Position numbers and translations under genes: made by a program | DNA from: Vibrio agarivorans | GTDB taxonomy: Bacteria > Pseudomonadota > Gammaproteobacteria > Enterobacterales > Vibrionaceae | Reading direction: 5' to 3' | Length of the DNA: 64,000 nt | NCBI RefSeq assembly: GCF_030409635.1 | Contig: NZ_JAUFQF010000001.1 | Coordinates: 186,001-250,000 of the forward strand | The notes under the pieces: generated by a model | The model's input: only the letters and a program-made list of their open reading frames with translations | What the model was told of the DNA's origin: nothing | The model's database searches: none | Shown: one piece after another, positions 41,911 through 51,526 of the stretch | Position numbering within the stretch: position 1 is the first letter of the stretch | Layout: each line of letters starts with the position of its first letter

Positions 41911-43905
41911 TTACTTGCTGATAAGCGCGATTTCTACATCACGGTCAGCCACAAGCCACCAACGGTTTTCATAGTTACTGTCGTAACCAACGACTGGGTA
42001 TGCTTCACAGCCTGCTTCACGCTCAGGTGCTGTGCCATTGGCAAAGTCTTCATTCCAAGCCATATCAAGCACACAGTTTTCAGGTGCGATAGCGTTCCAT
42101 TCACCATTTATGTACTGACCAAGTGTCACGTAGTCAGCATCGATGGCATTGTCGGCGGTGAACTGCACACCATATTGGTCAGCCACAATCTCTTCTACAT
42201 CCCAACCTTGAGTTGCAGTCGATGGTAGGAGAGTGTGCGGTGCTTTTGCTGTGCCATCAGGTTGAGAGCCAGGCAGGCCTTCCTCTTTAGTGATGTCTTT
42301 TAGGCCACCGTAGGCATTTTGATAGGTACCGCCATGGACTTGCATACCACTAACAATCAAGACATCTGAAGCTGTTGCTTGCTGTTTAGGCAGCCAGCTT
42401 AGTGTGACGTGCTTTTTCATATCGATGGTGGTTGCAGGAACAACAATGTTGCCTTTAAGCGCGCCAGTTTCATCCGTTTCTTGGTCACCATTGACGATAC
42501 GGTTTTCGGCATTCAGGTTTGGATCCCACGCTTTGTTCTGAGTAAATAGGAACTGATAAGCAAGACGCGTCAAATCATTCATTGTCTCAGCACGCTTAAA
42601 GCCTTCATGGAAGCTCAATGAACGTTCGGTAGTATCAACACGGTTGAAGGTGTTGTTTGTGCCACCGACTAACTGAGCTTCAGAGCCATCTGTACCCACA
42701 CAAGCTGCTGTTTTATATTCAACAATGTGGTTCAGAATAGGACGTTGACCCTCAGGAATTGAGTTAGGGTAGATCAGTGCTTCACAGCGGTCGAGTGTAC
42801 GACTGAATGTATCCATCATTGACCATTGTGGGTCAGCTAGCTCTTTAGGGCCATCATCATTGTGCTTGATGGTGTGCGGCGCAGAATAAGCATGGTAGTC
42901 AACGCGGAGGTTATCAAACGTCAAGATTGCGGCATTCGCATCATAGTGCTCTGAACCGTCATTCATGGTATCCATTTTATGATGAATCACGTCTTGGATC
43001 AGTTCACGCTCACCGTAGCGGTACTCATAACCCTTGTATGAAGCGTTACCACTAACGATTTGTGTGTAAGAAGGCATACGGTAGTTGCCGCCACTTGGTG
43101 TAGACGCAAGAGTATCAACATTGCTGCGACCGCCTGGATCGTTCGAGCCGTAAGTACGCGCATGAATTTGTGAGCGCTGATACATGTGTTCATGGCCTTG
43201 TACCCAAATCACATCGTGCTCTGCGAAGGTTTCACGGATCTCTTTATGAATGTCGAATAGACGATTGTCATCTTTGACACCTTCAACAATTTGCTCACGC
43301 GTTTCACCGTATTTTGCACCGACAAGGCCATCGTGACTGGCAATGATAACGTGGTCAAAGTTGCCTTCTTCGTCTGCTAATACTTCTTGAATCCAACCAA
43401 AAGCGATAGGGAGGTTGTAGTAGGCGAGACCGATCATCAGGACATTTTCACGAACGATGTAGTAGTTCAGCCACTCAGCAGAAGGCATATGTTTAGCGTC
43501 TTCAGGAATGAAGTGACGCATGTTTTCGATCCACTCTACCGTGTATGCCCAGCTTGTCTCGTGGTTACCCATTACAGGTAAGAATTCAATGCCTGCATCG
43601 CGATATTTCTGCGCCACGCCTACCCATTGTTCCCACTCATGAGTAGAACCATTGTCCGTAAGATCACCCACAGGGATAACAACGTTGACCCCCTCTTCTT
43701 GGTGCTTAGCCATTACGGCTTCCATCGGGTGAACTGCCACATTCCAGCCACCACCTTGAGTATCAGGGAGTAAACCAACTTTTAGTGAGCCTACTGGCTG
43801 TGGTGTACCCGTATTGTCGTCAGAAGAATTTGAGCTGTTACAGCCAGCAAGAATTGCTGAGATGCCTAGTGCCAGCATCGAACGCTTTAAAGTACTGCTT
43901 TTCAT
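41911..43905 (-). CDS. Calcineurin-like metallophosphoesterase lipoprotein
   Basis: A 664-residue lipoprotein (lipobox LAGC, about residue 22) with a complete metallophosphoesterase domain (about 40-270). Metal-binding motifs are LLPDTQGG (D-x-H variant with Q), VIPVGDLTDNG, PVMGNHETSW, IIASHDG and VIWVQGHEHMYQRS. The extension (about 280-664) is beta-rich and uncharacterised. It probably removes phosphate from nucleotides or phosphoesters outside the inner membrane. Its N-terminus (AGCNSSNSSDDN) resembles that of the phosphodiesterase-like lipoprotein at 36340. Start ATG 43905. Confidence 0.85.
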   Translation of the reverse strand: MKSSTLKRSMLALGISAILAGCNSSNSSDDNTGTPQPVGSLKVGLLPDTQGGGWNVAVHPMEAVMAKHQEEGVNVVIPVGDLTDNGSTHEWEQWVGVAQKYRDAGIEFLPVMGNHETSWAYTVEWIENMRHFIPEDAKHMPSAEWLNYYIVRENVLMIGLAYYNLPIAFGWIQEVLADEEGNFDHVIIASHDGLVGAKYGETREQIVEGVKDDNRLFDIHKEIRETFAEHDVIWVQGHEHMYQRSQIHARTYGSNDPGGRSNVDTLASTPSGGNYRMPSYTQIVSGNASYKGYEYRYGERELIQDVIHHKMDTMNDGSEHYDANAAILTFDNLRVDYHAYSAPHTIKHNDDGPKELADPQWSMMDTFSRTLDRCEALIYPNSIPEGQRPILNHIVEYKTAACVGTDGSEAQLVGGTNNTFNRVDTTERSLSFHEGFKRAETMNDLTRLAYQFLFTQNKAWDPNLNAENRIVNGDQETDETGALKGNIVVPATTIDMKKHVTLSWLPKQQATASDVLIVSGMQVHGGTYQNAYGGLKDITKEEGLPGSQPDGTAKAPHTLLPSTATQGWDVEEIVADQYGVQFTADNAIDADYVTLGQYINGEWNAIAPENCVLDMAWNEDFANGTAPEREAGCEAYPVVGYDSNYENRWWLVADRDVEIALISK

Positions 43906-44154
43906 AATTAAACCGTAATTATTGTATTGAAGATGAACATATATGACTTCAATGAGTCGTTTAACATATCTAATGTTGTCTAGATGAAAGGCAGGCTAGG
44001 GCTCGACTATGAAGTTAATGTTTCACTTTTGTTTGGTGTATACCATGGCGTGTATAGATGTGAAGTTGCTCCAACATGCCGTGCTTCACTTACATGACAA
44101 ATACAATTAGTTGGAAACGAAAATTGGCGAGTTTGATTGCGATAGATACAAAAA

Positions 44155-44174
44155 AGCTCAGCCGAAGCTGAGCT
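44155..44174 (-). terminator. UUCG-loop terminator after the gene at 44199
   Basis: On the minus strand AGCTCAGC-TTCG-GCTGAGCT is followed by TTTTTTGTATC: an 8-bp stem, stable tetraloop and clear U-run, 24 bases past the stop codon. Confidence 0.9.
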
Positions 44175-44198
44175 AATGAAAAGTGACATTAAGTATTT

Positions 44199-44591
44199 TT
44201 AAATGGTTGGTGGTTCGCTATTAAACTCTTTTCGCGCTTCGAAACCGTTCATGAATTCACAACGATGCGTATAGGCTGAAACTAACATCGAAGGGAGTAT
44301 CTTTTTCTCATAGCGTTTGTTAGCCCGTTTGATAAAGTGCATATACTGCTGGTGGGTCATTTGAATGATGTTAGCTTGCACCTCTTCCGGTACTGCGTAT
44401 TCCTCCACCAATTCGGCATAGTTTTGTCTGTGAACATGCTGGCGGTCAAGTTCTAAGTATTGTGAGGCAGCAATGCAGGTTGCCTCTTCAGTCAAATCGA
44501 ACATCATCTGCTCTGGAGAGGGCAGGTTAGGATTAGCGAGCGCCTGAGTGGTGATTAGCGCAAAGCAAAAAGCGGTGAGTTTTGTTTTCAT
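44199..44591 (-). CDS. Exported hypothetical protein, 130 aa
   Basis: The protein has a signal peptide (MKTKLTAFCFALITTQALA), then a helical mature part with two cysteines (EEATCIAASQYL and YTHRCEFMNG) likely to form a periplasmic disulfide. No family recognised. Start ATG 44591; ribosome site weak. It stands alone between the metallophosphoesterase and the solute-binding-protein genes and has its own terminator. Confidence 0.7.
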   Translation of the reverse strand: MKTKLTAFCFALITTQALANPNLPSPEQMMFDLTEEATCIAASQYLELDRQHVHRQNYAELVEEYAVPEEVQANIIQMTHQQYMHFIKRANKRYEKKILPSMLVSAYTHRCEFMNGFEARKEFNSEPPTI

Positions 44592-44763
44592 AGTGAACAG
44601 CTAGATAAAATAAAGTGCTACGTTAGAGCGTGTTTATTCCACAAATATGACACTTAAAAGGCGAGCTTAGATTTCATATAGCTTTAGCGGCAAATCATGA
44701 TCTCTGTTCAAACTCTGTTTGTAAAATGCCTGGGATTTCCTCATTCTTGGTGAGAATTGTTGT

Positions 44764-44784
44764 GATGACCCTGACAGGGTCATC
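44764..44784 (-). terminator. Hairpin after the solute-binding-protein gene
   Basis: A perfect 9-bp stem GATGACCCT/AGGGTCATC with a 3-base loop. The T-run on the minus strand is weak, so this is a tentative terminator. Confidence 0.5.
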
Positions 44785-44864
44785 ATGAATAGAAGTGTAT
44801 ATTGAGTCAGTTTGGCGCAACTCAGCTTTTTCGTCTTCTCTAACTCTTGTCCTAAAATATGAAA

Positions 44865-45974
44865 CTATTTCTGTTCAACAAGCTCCAGAGCTGATTTATG
44901 AAACGTATCTTCAATCTTGAGCTGATAATCAGATAGTCCTTGCTCGTGAGAGTAGCGGAACAGCGTTTCTAGTGTTTTTGTGTTTTTCTCATCAAGACCG
45001 TAGGTAAAGAAGTTATCTCCCATTAGGGTACGCGTTGCTTCTAGCTCTTGCACATACCAAGGCATCATATCTGCAGCCCAACCAAGCTTGTTCATTTGAG
45101 CGTAGGCAATGTCTTTGGCTTCAACATAGGCATCAAAAACAGCCTCTGCAAGCCACGGATGCTGCTCAAGCAACTCAGTTTTTATGGCGACAGCATGCAT
45201 AATTGGAAAAATGCCAGTCTTGGCATAATAGGTTTGTTCTGCAGTGCGAGAATCTTCAAACAGTCGACCCACGCTCTCGTGCCTTTGCACGTAGGCTTTC
45301 GGTTCAGCGGCATGGAAAAGGGCATCCACTTCGCCCGTGACCAGAAGTTCTGATTCGTCTTTGCCAGGAGTGCCCGTGCGAATAACGACACCGTTTGGCA
45401 TCATTGCTTCCTGCGCTGAAACCGCACCCGTCAGCTCTTTAGAGGAGTCTACATCGGATGCAATCCAGTTAACATCTTGCGGTGTAATGTCGTATTCATC
45501 TTGCAGCATGCCACGAATCCAAGTGAGAGATGTCGATGAATAACCCGGAGTGCCAATGGTTTTTCCTTTTAAGTCTTCAGGCTTTTCTATGCCAGATTCT
45601 TCATTGATGAAGATACTTTTGTGGCGGAAAACACGGAGTGGATAGATTGGAAGCAAGGTGTAATCACGAAAGTCTTCGTTTGCGTAAGCAAGCATATATG
45701 GGTGCAAACCGATTTCCGTAATATCAAGGGTTTGTTCGCCATTGAGAACATCATTATTCATCTCACCAATGCCCATTTTGACGTAATCTAGGTCAACACC
45801 TTCAATGTCAACTTGCCCGTTGAGTATCGGCTTTAGACGAGGAAACTCATAGCCAGAAATGGTTAACTGCAAGTTACCTTGTGCTGCGACTTGTGCTTGT
45901 GTTGTCGGAGCCACGTTAGCAAAAGCGCTAGAAGAGCCGATAGCAAGCGTTAAGAATGAAATGGATTTGTTCAT
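44865..45974 (-). CDS. Exported solute-binding protein, dihydroxyphthalate-decarboxylase-like fold
   Basis: A 369-residue protein with a signal peptide (cleaved after AFA, about 19) and a type-2 periplasmic-binding fold of the family named after 4,5-dihydroxyphthalate decarboxylase. Motifs are PRLKPILNGQVDIEGVDLDYV, LDITEIGLHPYMLAYA, EKPEDLKGKTIGTPGYSSTSLTWIRG (in pieces) and the ligand loop GEVDALFHAAEPKAYV. Exported members are presumed transporter receptors. No permease or ATPase gene is adjacent, so the partner must be elsewhere. It lies 136 bases downstream of the radical-SAM maturase gene. The start is ATG 45974 after AGAACAC, a weak site. Confidence 0.8.
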   Translation of the reverse strand: MNKSISFLTLAIGSSSAFANVAPTTQAQVAAQGNLQLTISGYEFPRLKPILNGQVDIEGVDLDYVKMGIGEMNNDVLNGEQTLDITEIGLHPYMLAYANEDFRDYTLLPIYPLRVFRHKSIFINEESGIEKPEDLKGKTIGTPGYSSTSLTWIRGMLQDEYDITPQDVNWIASDVDSSKELTGAVSAQEAMMPNGVVIRTGTPGKDESELLVTGEVDALFHAAEPKAYVQRHESVGRLFEDSRTAEQTYYAKTGIFPIMHAVAIKTELLEQHPWLAEAVFDAYVEAKDIAYAQMNKLGWAADMMPWYVQELEATRTLMGDNFFTYGLDEKNTKTLETLFRYSHEQGLSDYQLKIEDTFHKSALELVEQK

Positions 45975-46109
45975 AGTGTTCTCTTTCTCAATGTTTTAGA
46001 TGATAGTGCGCCTCCTTGTGCAATCATCCGGCAGATTATTATGTGGTCAATAGAGACTTATCATTTCACCCGATAAGCCAAATAGTTGAGTCGTGACTGT
46101 TGTCAGTGA

Positions 46110-47441
46110 TTAGATGATGTAACGTTGATTTTTGCCGATGGTTTGCATCATTCTTTCATCGCTGTAACGACCAAATTTAACCGGATAACCATAGACACGA
46201 GCGATTCGCGCGAGGCTTTGGTCGATATGTGCGAAGTACTTTTTCCAGCCAGCACAGAGGTAGTTGTGATTAGCCTCACCATTGGCATTTTTGATGAAAC
46301 GGTTTTTGGGACATTCGCCATAGCATGCAAATACGTACTCGCAGCGTTGACACTCTGAAGTCAATGTTTCGATCTTCGCATGACCAAAATCTTGCTGCTT
46401 GTCGCCATATGAGACTTCATCGAGTTTGTCGTGATGAATGTTACCCACTTTGTATTCAGGATAAACATAGTGGTCACAGGCATAGAGGTCACCGTTAGGC
46501 TCCATGGCTAAACCTTTTCCGCAGACAGGGTTTAAGGTACAGAGCTGGCTGCTTTCTCCTATCCAAGAAGCTAGGTTCGCTTCAAAATATTGAACAAAGA
46601 CATTACCGATGTCATTTTTTACCCACTCATCAAAGACAGCAATTAGGAAATTGCCCCAACCGAGATCAGAGACACAAAATGACTCGACAACAGAGTTCGC
46701 ATTGCCAGGAATAAGGCGTTTGTCACCTTGCTTCACTTGTTTCTCAGCTTGCCATGATTGTCCGTCACTCTGTGGTGCTTCATCGCGAAATGTTTTTTGT
46801 TCAACAATCGGGATAAACTGAATCTGTGTCGATTTCACTACATCACGCAAAAATCGGTACACCTCAATCGGATTTTTGCTGGTGAGATTGTTCACACAGG
46901 TTAAGGTGGCAAAGCTGACATTGTGTTTATGAATAAGATCGACAGCCTTCATGACCTGTTTGTATGTCCCACGACCGGCACGGTTGGTACGGTGTGCATT
47001 GTGCAGCATTTCTGGACCATCAATACTTAACCCAACTAAAAAGTCGTGTTGTGCTAAAAATTCACACCATTCATCGTTGAGTAGAATGCCATTGGTTTGC
47101 AGATCATTTTTGATGATCACACCTTCAGGTCGGTATTTATCTTGTAATGCTACGACGTTTTTGAAGTAATCGAGCCCAAGTAGAGTCGGCTCACCACCTT
47201 GCCATGAGAAGATAATCTCAGGAGCATTGTGTGATTCAATATAGGTTCTGATATACGTTTCGAGTGAGTCTCCTTGCAAAGTAGGCGTACATCCTTGTTT
47301 GTATTCAAGCAGGTCTTGTTTACTTAGGTAATAACAATAAGTGCAATCAATATTGCATGCTGCACCAATGGGCTTCGCCATAACGTGGGTGCGTTTGATA
47401 GGTTTGCTATTAAAATTTTGACTGTCGAGAATAGTGTTCAT
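46110..47441 (-). CDS. Anaerobic sulfatase-maturating enzyme (radical SAM)
   Basis: A 443-residue radical-SAM enzyme with the cluster motif CNIDCTYC (C29, C33, C36), the SAM-binding IIFSWQGGEPTLLGLDYF, and a C-terminal SPASM domain with further cysteine clusters (CTLNPVCGKGL, CDHYVYPEYKVGN, CQRCEYVFACYGECPKNRF, CAGW). anSME enzymes oxidise the active-site Cys or Ser of sulfatases to formylglycine without oxygen. The sulfatase at 48525 carries a matching CTPTR site, and the maturase lies in the same cluster. Length and all cluster cysteines are normal. Start ATG 47441; ribosome site weak. Confidence 0.9.
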   Translation of the reverse strand: MNTILDSQNFNSKPIKRTHVMAKPIGAACNIDCTYCYYLSKQDLLEYKQGCTPTLQGDSLETYIRTYIESHNAPEIIFSWQGGEPTLLGLDYFKNVVALQDKYRPEGVIIKNDLQTNGILLNDEWCEFLAQHDFLVGLSIDGPEMLHNAHRTNRAGRGTYKQVMKAVDLIHKHNVSFATLTCVNNLTSKNPIEVYRFLRDVVKSTQIQFIPIVEQKTFRDEAPQSDGQSWQAEKQVKQGDKRLIPGNANSVVESFCVSDLGWGNFLIAVFDEWVKNDIGNVFVQYFEANLASWIGESSQLCTLNPVCGKGLAMEPNGDLYACDHYVYPEYKVGNIHHDKLDEVSYGDKQQDFGHAKIETLTSECQRCEYVFACYGECPKNRFIKNANGEANHNYLCAGWKKYFAHIDQSLARIARVYGYPVKFGRYSDERMMQTIGKNQRYII

Positions 47442-47526
47442 GTATCACCTAAAGATTCGTTTGGGTATAAAAGCCTAGCGTTGACGGTGTTATTCGATAT
47501 GGTTGAAGCGTTAAGCTTGCTATTGT

Positions 47527-47925
47527 TCAACTTTGGTTTTGTTTTTCGGTTGCTCTAGCAATATCTTCTTGGAGTCGCTCTAATAGTTCTGATGACCCCG
47601 CAGGTGAAACCAAGCTTGAGCCAGCAAAGGCATCATTAATACCCTCTAATACATAGTTTTTATCTACTTCGATGCCAACTGAAGTGGGGTGTTCTAATCC
47701 CTCGATGAGACGATTCGCGAACGTTGTACCTAAAGCATACGCTTGTTGTTGCTCGCGAGTTTCGATAATAAATTCTGATCTTTCGTGCTGATTAGTGACA
47801 GTGACACTGGGTTCTGATTGAACAGATGGTTGTGTTAATTGTGCTGCGCTTTCATCCGTTGGTTGGCATCCGGTAATTAATATCGCTGTGCTAATGAAAG
47901 CAGTGATTTTGATATTACTTCTCAC
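47527..47925 (-). CDS. Lipoprotein with FKBP N-terminal-type domain only
   Basis: A 132-residue lipoprotein: lipobox TGC near residue 20, a polar linker, then QQAYALGTTFANRLIEGLEH and GIEVDKNYVLEGINDAFAG, which match the dimerisation domain that precedes FKBP-type prolyl isomerases. The FKBP catalytic domain itself is absent, so it cannot be an isomerase; a chaperone-like or scaffold role is possible. The GTG start at 47925 has GGAG with 6-base spacing; the frame is open to 47973. It lies upstream of the maturase gene on the same strand with an 85-base gap, and is divergent from the sulfatase. Confidence 0.75.
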   Translation of the reverse strand: MRSNIKITAFISTAILITGCQPTDESAAQLTQPSVQSEPSVTVTNQHERSEFIIETREQQQAYALGTTFANRLIEGLEHPTSVGIEVDKNYVLEGINDAFAGSSLVSPAGSSELLERLQEDIARATEKQNQS

Positions 47926-48524
47926 GATGTTCTCCAAATGTAATGGTTTGTATTTTGTGGTGTGGAGAGACAATAAAGTAAATGATCTATTGAAGGAAGG
48001 TTATTTAGTGTGCAGGGTGAGTTGAGACGCTCGTAGCGGAAGGTATCTTAACATATTTGTTTGAGATTAAAAATAAAAGTTATTTATTTTCAGTATCTTA
48101 TGCTTGTATCTTAGTGCTAATCATGAATCATAAATGAAAGTGAGGTCACAGTAAAACTTAGCTTTATGATGTTTATTTTGGTGATTCATAGAACATGTTA
48201 TTCACTTTTCTTTATTGCTGCAGTATGTCGTTACAATACATAAATCAAATTGAGGTATTAATGCAAATCCACCTAATTGATTGGTTTGTTGAAAATATTC
48301 AATATATGCCCTGCACGGAGCGCAACCTTCTGTCAAATAGACAAGGGTAAAGCAGTCAGTATAGAGATTATTATTTGTCATCAGGGTTGGTGCTTAATAG
48401 ATAGTTATTTCTAGCCTCAACAATAGGCAGCTGGCAGAACTATTCACCTTGATGTTGTGTACCAAGACGAGCATTTCGATATTTATGCTCGACCCAGAGA
48501 GACATAACGAAAAAGGATCATGCT
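47926..48524. other. Gene-free divergent region before the sulfatase
   Basis: About 600 AT-rich bases between the divergent lipoprotein and sulfatase genes. I find no ORF with a convincing ribosome site and no clear operator palindrome. It must hold both promoters; its length leaves room for a regulator site or small RNA that I cannot identify. Confidence 0.4.
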
Positions 48525-50243
48525 GTGTTAAAAATTAATAAATCAATCGTAGCGGCGTCAGTAGCTACTGCGACTTTCGGGGCTGCTGCCGTTCAGGCTA
48601 ATGAGATCATTCATGATGCGGAGCATTATATTCTGCATGCACAGAGTGGCGAACGTTGGGCTGTTGAAGATAAAGATCTTGATGCAAAACTTGCGGAGCT
48701 TGAAGCTCGTTTTGGTACTAAGCCAAACATCATTCATTACATGTGGGATGATACGCCACTGGGCGATGTGGGTATTCCCGATATTCAAAAAACACGTGGC
48801 TATGAAACTCCCGTTTTTAACCAAATGGCAAAAGACGGTGCAAACTTCATGCGCATGTATACCGAGCCTTCGTGCACGCCAACTCGAGCAGCTGCACTAA
48901 CAGGCCGTTATGCCGTTCGTAATGGTATGTACACAGTTGGGTTCCCATATGAGTACGGTGGCCTACCGCGCACAGAAGTTACCATTGCAGAGGTTTTGAG
49001 CAATGCTGGTTATAAAACGGCGTTCCATGGTAAGGCACACCAAGGTGACACCGAAGGTGGCAATATGAACGAACAGGGATTTGATGAAGCATTCTGGACA
49101 CCATATAACCAGGTGCCAAGTCTTTATAACGCACGTGGTCAGTTTGGCCCGTTAGCGAAAGGGGTACTGTTGCCAGAAATGTTCCCTGAAGACCCTTATG
49201 ATCTCGATCCAGAATGGCGTCCAAGCGGTTTTGTTTATGCCCTAGAAGGTAATAAAGGTGGCCCTGTAACTGAATGGGGTGAGCCAACGGAAGAGTATTA
49301 CTACAACATCGACCGCGAGGCGACAGACCGTACAATGGACTTCATGCAACGTAGTGTGGAAGAAGGTAAACCATTCTATGTCGCTCATTGGCCAACCATG
49401 GCTTCATTTATGAACATTCATCCGTCTGATCAGTTCCGCACAACCAATGGCTCTCACTTAGCTGAAGGCTTGGTAAGAATCGATGAAATGATGGGCGAGA
49501 TCCAAGATAAAGTAATAGAGCTCGGTATTGAAGAAAACACTCTAATCATTGCCATGGCAGATAATGGCCCAATGGTTAACGGTGGCCCAGTGGGCTTCAA
49601 TGAAACATTGCACACTGGTGGTAAAGGCATGTTCACGGAGGGGGCTGTACGTGTTCCTATGCTCGCGACTTGGCCTGGTATGATTGAAGAAGGCAGTACA
49701 GTAGGCGATATACTTCACGTCACTGACTTGTTCACTACATTTGCTCGCCTAGGTGGCGCATTAGATGGCGTACCGACCGATCGCATCATTGATGGTGTTG
49801 ACCAAACATCACTATTCATTAATGGTGACACGTATAGCCGCCGTGATTATGTTTACATCTACACAGGTGATGAGCTAGGTGCGATTGTGAAAGGTCGTTA
49901 TAAGCACCATGTAGCGGGTGCAGCGAAAGGTCTTTCTGGTGCAGAATACTACGATTTGTATGCTGACCCTCGTGAGCGTGTAGGTATGATGCTACCAATG
50001 TTCCCTGCGAAAGGTATGTTTACTTCAATGAAGACGCGCCACAACATGATGATTGATGCGTTCCCGAACATTGAGCAAGAACGTCAAATGCCGTTTACTT
50101 CAGTAGAGAACCCTCGTGCAGAAGTTGAGCAAGCGGGTAAGCTGCGCGTAGATGAAGAAACATTCCCAATTGATATTCGTGAGCATGTGAAAAACCTTAA
50201 AGGTTACGAAAACATTCAAGAAGAGTGGAAGCGCGCTCAATAA
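48525..50243 (+). CDS. Secreted type I sulfatase (formylglycine, CTPTR)
   Basis: A 572-residue arylsulfatase-superfamily enzyme with a signal peptide (MLKINKSIVAASVATATFGA...QA, about 26 residues). The modification site PSCTPTRAAALTGRY places the formylglycine cysteine at about residue 117; metal ligands include HYMWDD (about 71-76) and the later DNGPMV, with HGKAH and THTGGKG-type histidine segments. The cysteine-type CxPxR site suits anSME, which is encoded nearby on the other strand. It should release sulfate from an organic sulfate ester in the periplasm. Start: GTG 48525 after AGGA with 8-base spacing; the overlapping ATG at 48520 is out of frame and stops after three codons. Codon use is strongly optimised. 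Confidence 0.9.
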   Translation: MLKINKSIVAASVATATFGAAAVQANEIIHDAEHYILHAQSGERWAVEDKDLDAKLAELEARFGTKPNIIHYMWDDTPLGDVGIPDIQKTRGYETPVFNQMAKDGANFMRMYTEPSCTPTRAAALTGRYAVRNGMYTVGFPYEYGGLPRTEVTIAEVLSNAGYKTAFHGKAHQGDTEGGNMNEQGFDEAFWTPYNQVPSLYNARGQFGPLAKGVLLPEMFPEDPYDLDPEWRPSGFVYALEGNKGGPVTEWGEPTEEYYYNIDREATDRTMDFMQRSVEEGKPFYVAHWPTMASFMNIHPSDQFRTTNGSHLAEGLVRIDEMMGEIQDKVIELGIEENTLIIAMADNGPMVNGGPVGFNETLHTGGKGMFTEGAVRVPMLATWPGMIEEGSTVGDILHVTDLFTTFARLGGALDGVPTDRIIDGVDQTSLFINGDTYSRRDYVYIYTGDELGAIVKGRYKHHVAGAAKGLSGAEYYDLYADPRERVGMMLPMFPAKGMFTSMKTRHNMMIDAFPNIEQERQMPFTSVENPRAEVEQAGKLRVDEETFPIDIREHVKNLKGYENIQEEWKRAQ

Positions 50244-50264
50244 TAGTGATTTAGACACCCCCAG

Positions 50265-50314
50265 AAAAGCCCTCATGATGATTTCACCAAAGGAATCCGC
50301 TCTTGAGGGCTTTT
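50265..50314 (+). terminator. Intrinsic terminator after the sulfatase gene
   Basis: An 11-bp stem AAAAGCCCTCA/TGAGGGCTTTT with a 28-base loop and TTTTTT run, 21 bases past the stop codon. Confidence 0.85.
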
Positions 50315-50414
50315 TTACGTGAGACAAAACAAAAGATTGGCTGTATTAGTCGGTGAACTATTGATAAGTTGTTGCTTCTACGTTCAATAATGTCCAATCA
50401 ATAGGGAGAGCTCA

Positions 50415-50930
50415 ATGGAACTGATGGCCCCGACACTTGAATTGATAGAGGCTTTTCACGCCTTTTATGAAGACTTTTTAAATCACGATGCTGAAAACGC
50501 TGATTATTATAAAGAAGGAAGAACGGATTTCACGACCTATGTTCAGCGGTTAACTGATGAATCACAGGGTCGTAACTTGCGAGTCGGCTATGTCCCATGC
50601 AGTCATTTTTGGCTGGTGGATACACAGCAAAATATACTCGGCGCTATTCGCGTCAGACACAACATTGATAATGAGTTTCTAGCTTTGGAGGCTGGTCACA
50701 TTGGCTATGACATCGCGCCTTCTTATCGAGGGCGAGGCCATGGTAAGCATATGCTTGAGCTTGCTCGACCACAGGCCAAGCAGTTAGGTATTGGCCGTGC
50801 TTTGATCACCGCAGATGAGCACAATTGGGCTTCACGTAAAGTTATTGAGGCCAATGGCGGCGTGTTTGAAAGCATAGTGATGGGTAAAGTCTTTCCTGAG
50901 CCCACCGCTAGGTATTGGGTGGACTGCTAG
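50415..50930 (+). CDS. GNAT-family N-acetyltransferase
   Basis: A 171-residue acetyltransferase: acetyl-CoA loop IAPSYRGRGHGKHMLELA (about 99-116), preceded by ILGAIRVRHNIDNEFLALEAGHIGYD (in pieces) and followed by ADEHNWASRKVIEANGG. It belongs to a broad GNAT group common in gammaproteobacteria; substrate unknown. Start ATG 50415 after AGGGAGAG. A single gene after the sulfatase terminator. Confidence 0.88.
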   Translation: MELMAPTLELIEAFHAFYEDFLNHDAENADYYKEGRTDFTTYVQRLTDESQGRNLRVGYVPCSHFWLVDTQQNILGAIRVRHNIDNEFLALEAGHIGYDIAPSYRGRGHGKHMLELARPQAKQLGIGRALITADEHNWASRKVIEANGGVFESIVMGKVFPEPTARYWVDC

Positions 50931-51030
50931 CAACGGCTTGTTTGAAGTGAGTCGAAAACCTTGAGGTCAACTCAAATACATAGGCGACGTGAGGCTAGTA
51001 TGTGTCCAGTTGATTAAAACAGGACTCACT

Positions 51031-51429
51031 GTGATTTTAAAAAGAATAGAGCAAGTACTAGAGCTAAATAGTCTTGCGTATGAAATCGGCGGCAATGTTA
51101 TCTATTGCAAATTAGGTGGCGGTGCAAACGAGATTAAAATCCGCTATCAAGCTTCAGACAACACTTTTAGGCTCAATTATGGGTTTTGGAATCAGGTAGT
51201 CGTGTTTTTCTGTACTGCCACTGCATTTATGACATTGAACTTAAGTCTGCCTGATTGGAACAGTCACTGGCTGGTTTTGTTATTGATGATTACAGGTATC
51301 AACACTTTAGTTGTGCTAGTGATCACAGAGATACGGCTGTTGGATTTAAAAATCCAGTTAAGAGAGGTGGGGGTTTATCTGACTCCTGAAAGCCAGTTTA
51401 AATTTTCAAAAAATAAGATTCGGAATTGA
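51031..51429 (+). CDS. Two-helix membrane protein, 132 aa
   Basis: A protein with an N-terminal cytoplasmic part (IEQVLELNSLAYEIGGNVIY, KIRYQASDNTF), two membrane helices (about 62-78 and 84-106: VVVFFCTATAFMTL and WLVLLLMITGINTLVVLVI) and a basic C-terminal tail (FSKNKIRN). No family recognised. The start is placed at GTG 51031 because AGGA precedes it by 6 bases; a GTG at 50989 is in frame. Gene-sized gaps on both sides suggest it stands alone. Confidence 0.6.
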   Translation: MILKRIEQVLELNSLAYEIGGNVIYCKLGGGANEIKIRYQASDNTFRLNYGFWNQVVVFFCTATAFMTLNLSLPDWNSHWLVLLLMITGINTLVVLVITEIRLLDLKIQLREVGVYLTPESQFKFSKNKIRN

Positions 51430-51526
51430 TCATTCCGACGGTGACGAGAAAAGTACATGGTGTTAACGAGGCATAAACGCCAGAGGTTATGCCTCAGTTC
51501 GGTAATTGGTCAGTTGGCAGCGAACA

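Noticed and set aside
48520..48534. ATG CTG TGT TAA mini-ORF overlapping the sulfatase start as a leader peptide.
   Set aside because: Three codons, and its ATG is simply next to the GTG start; the AGGA spacing fits the GTG better.
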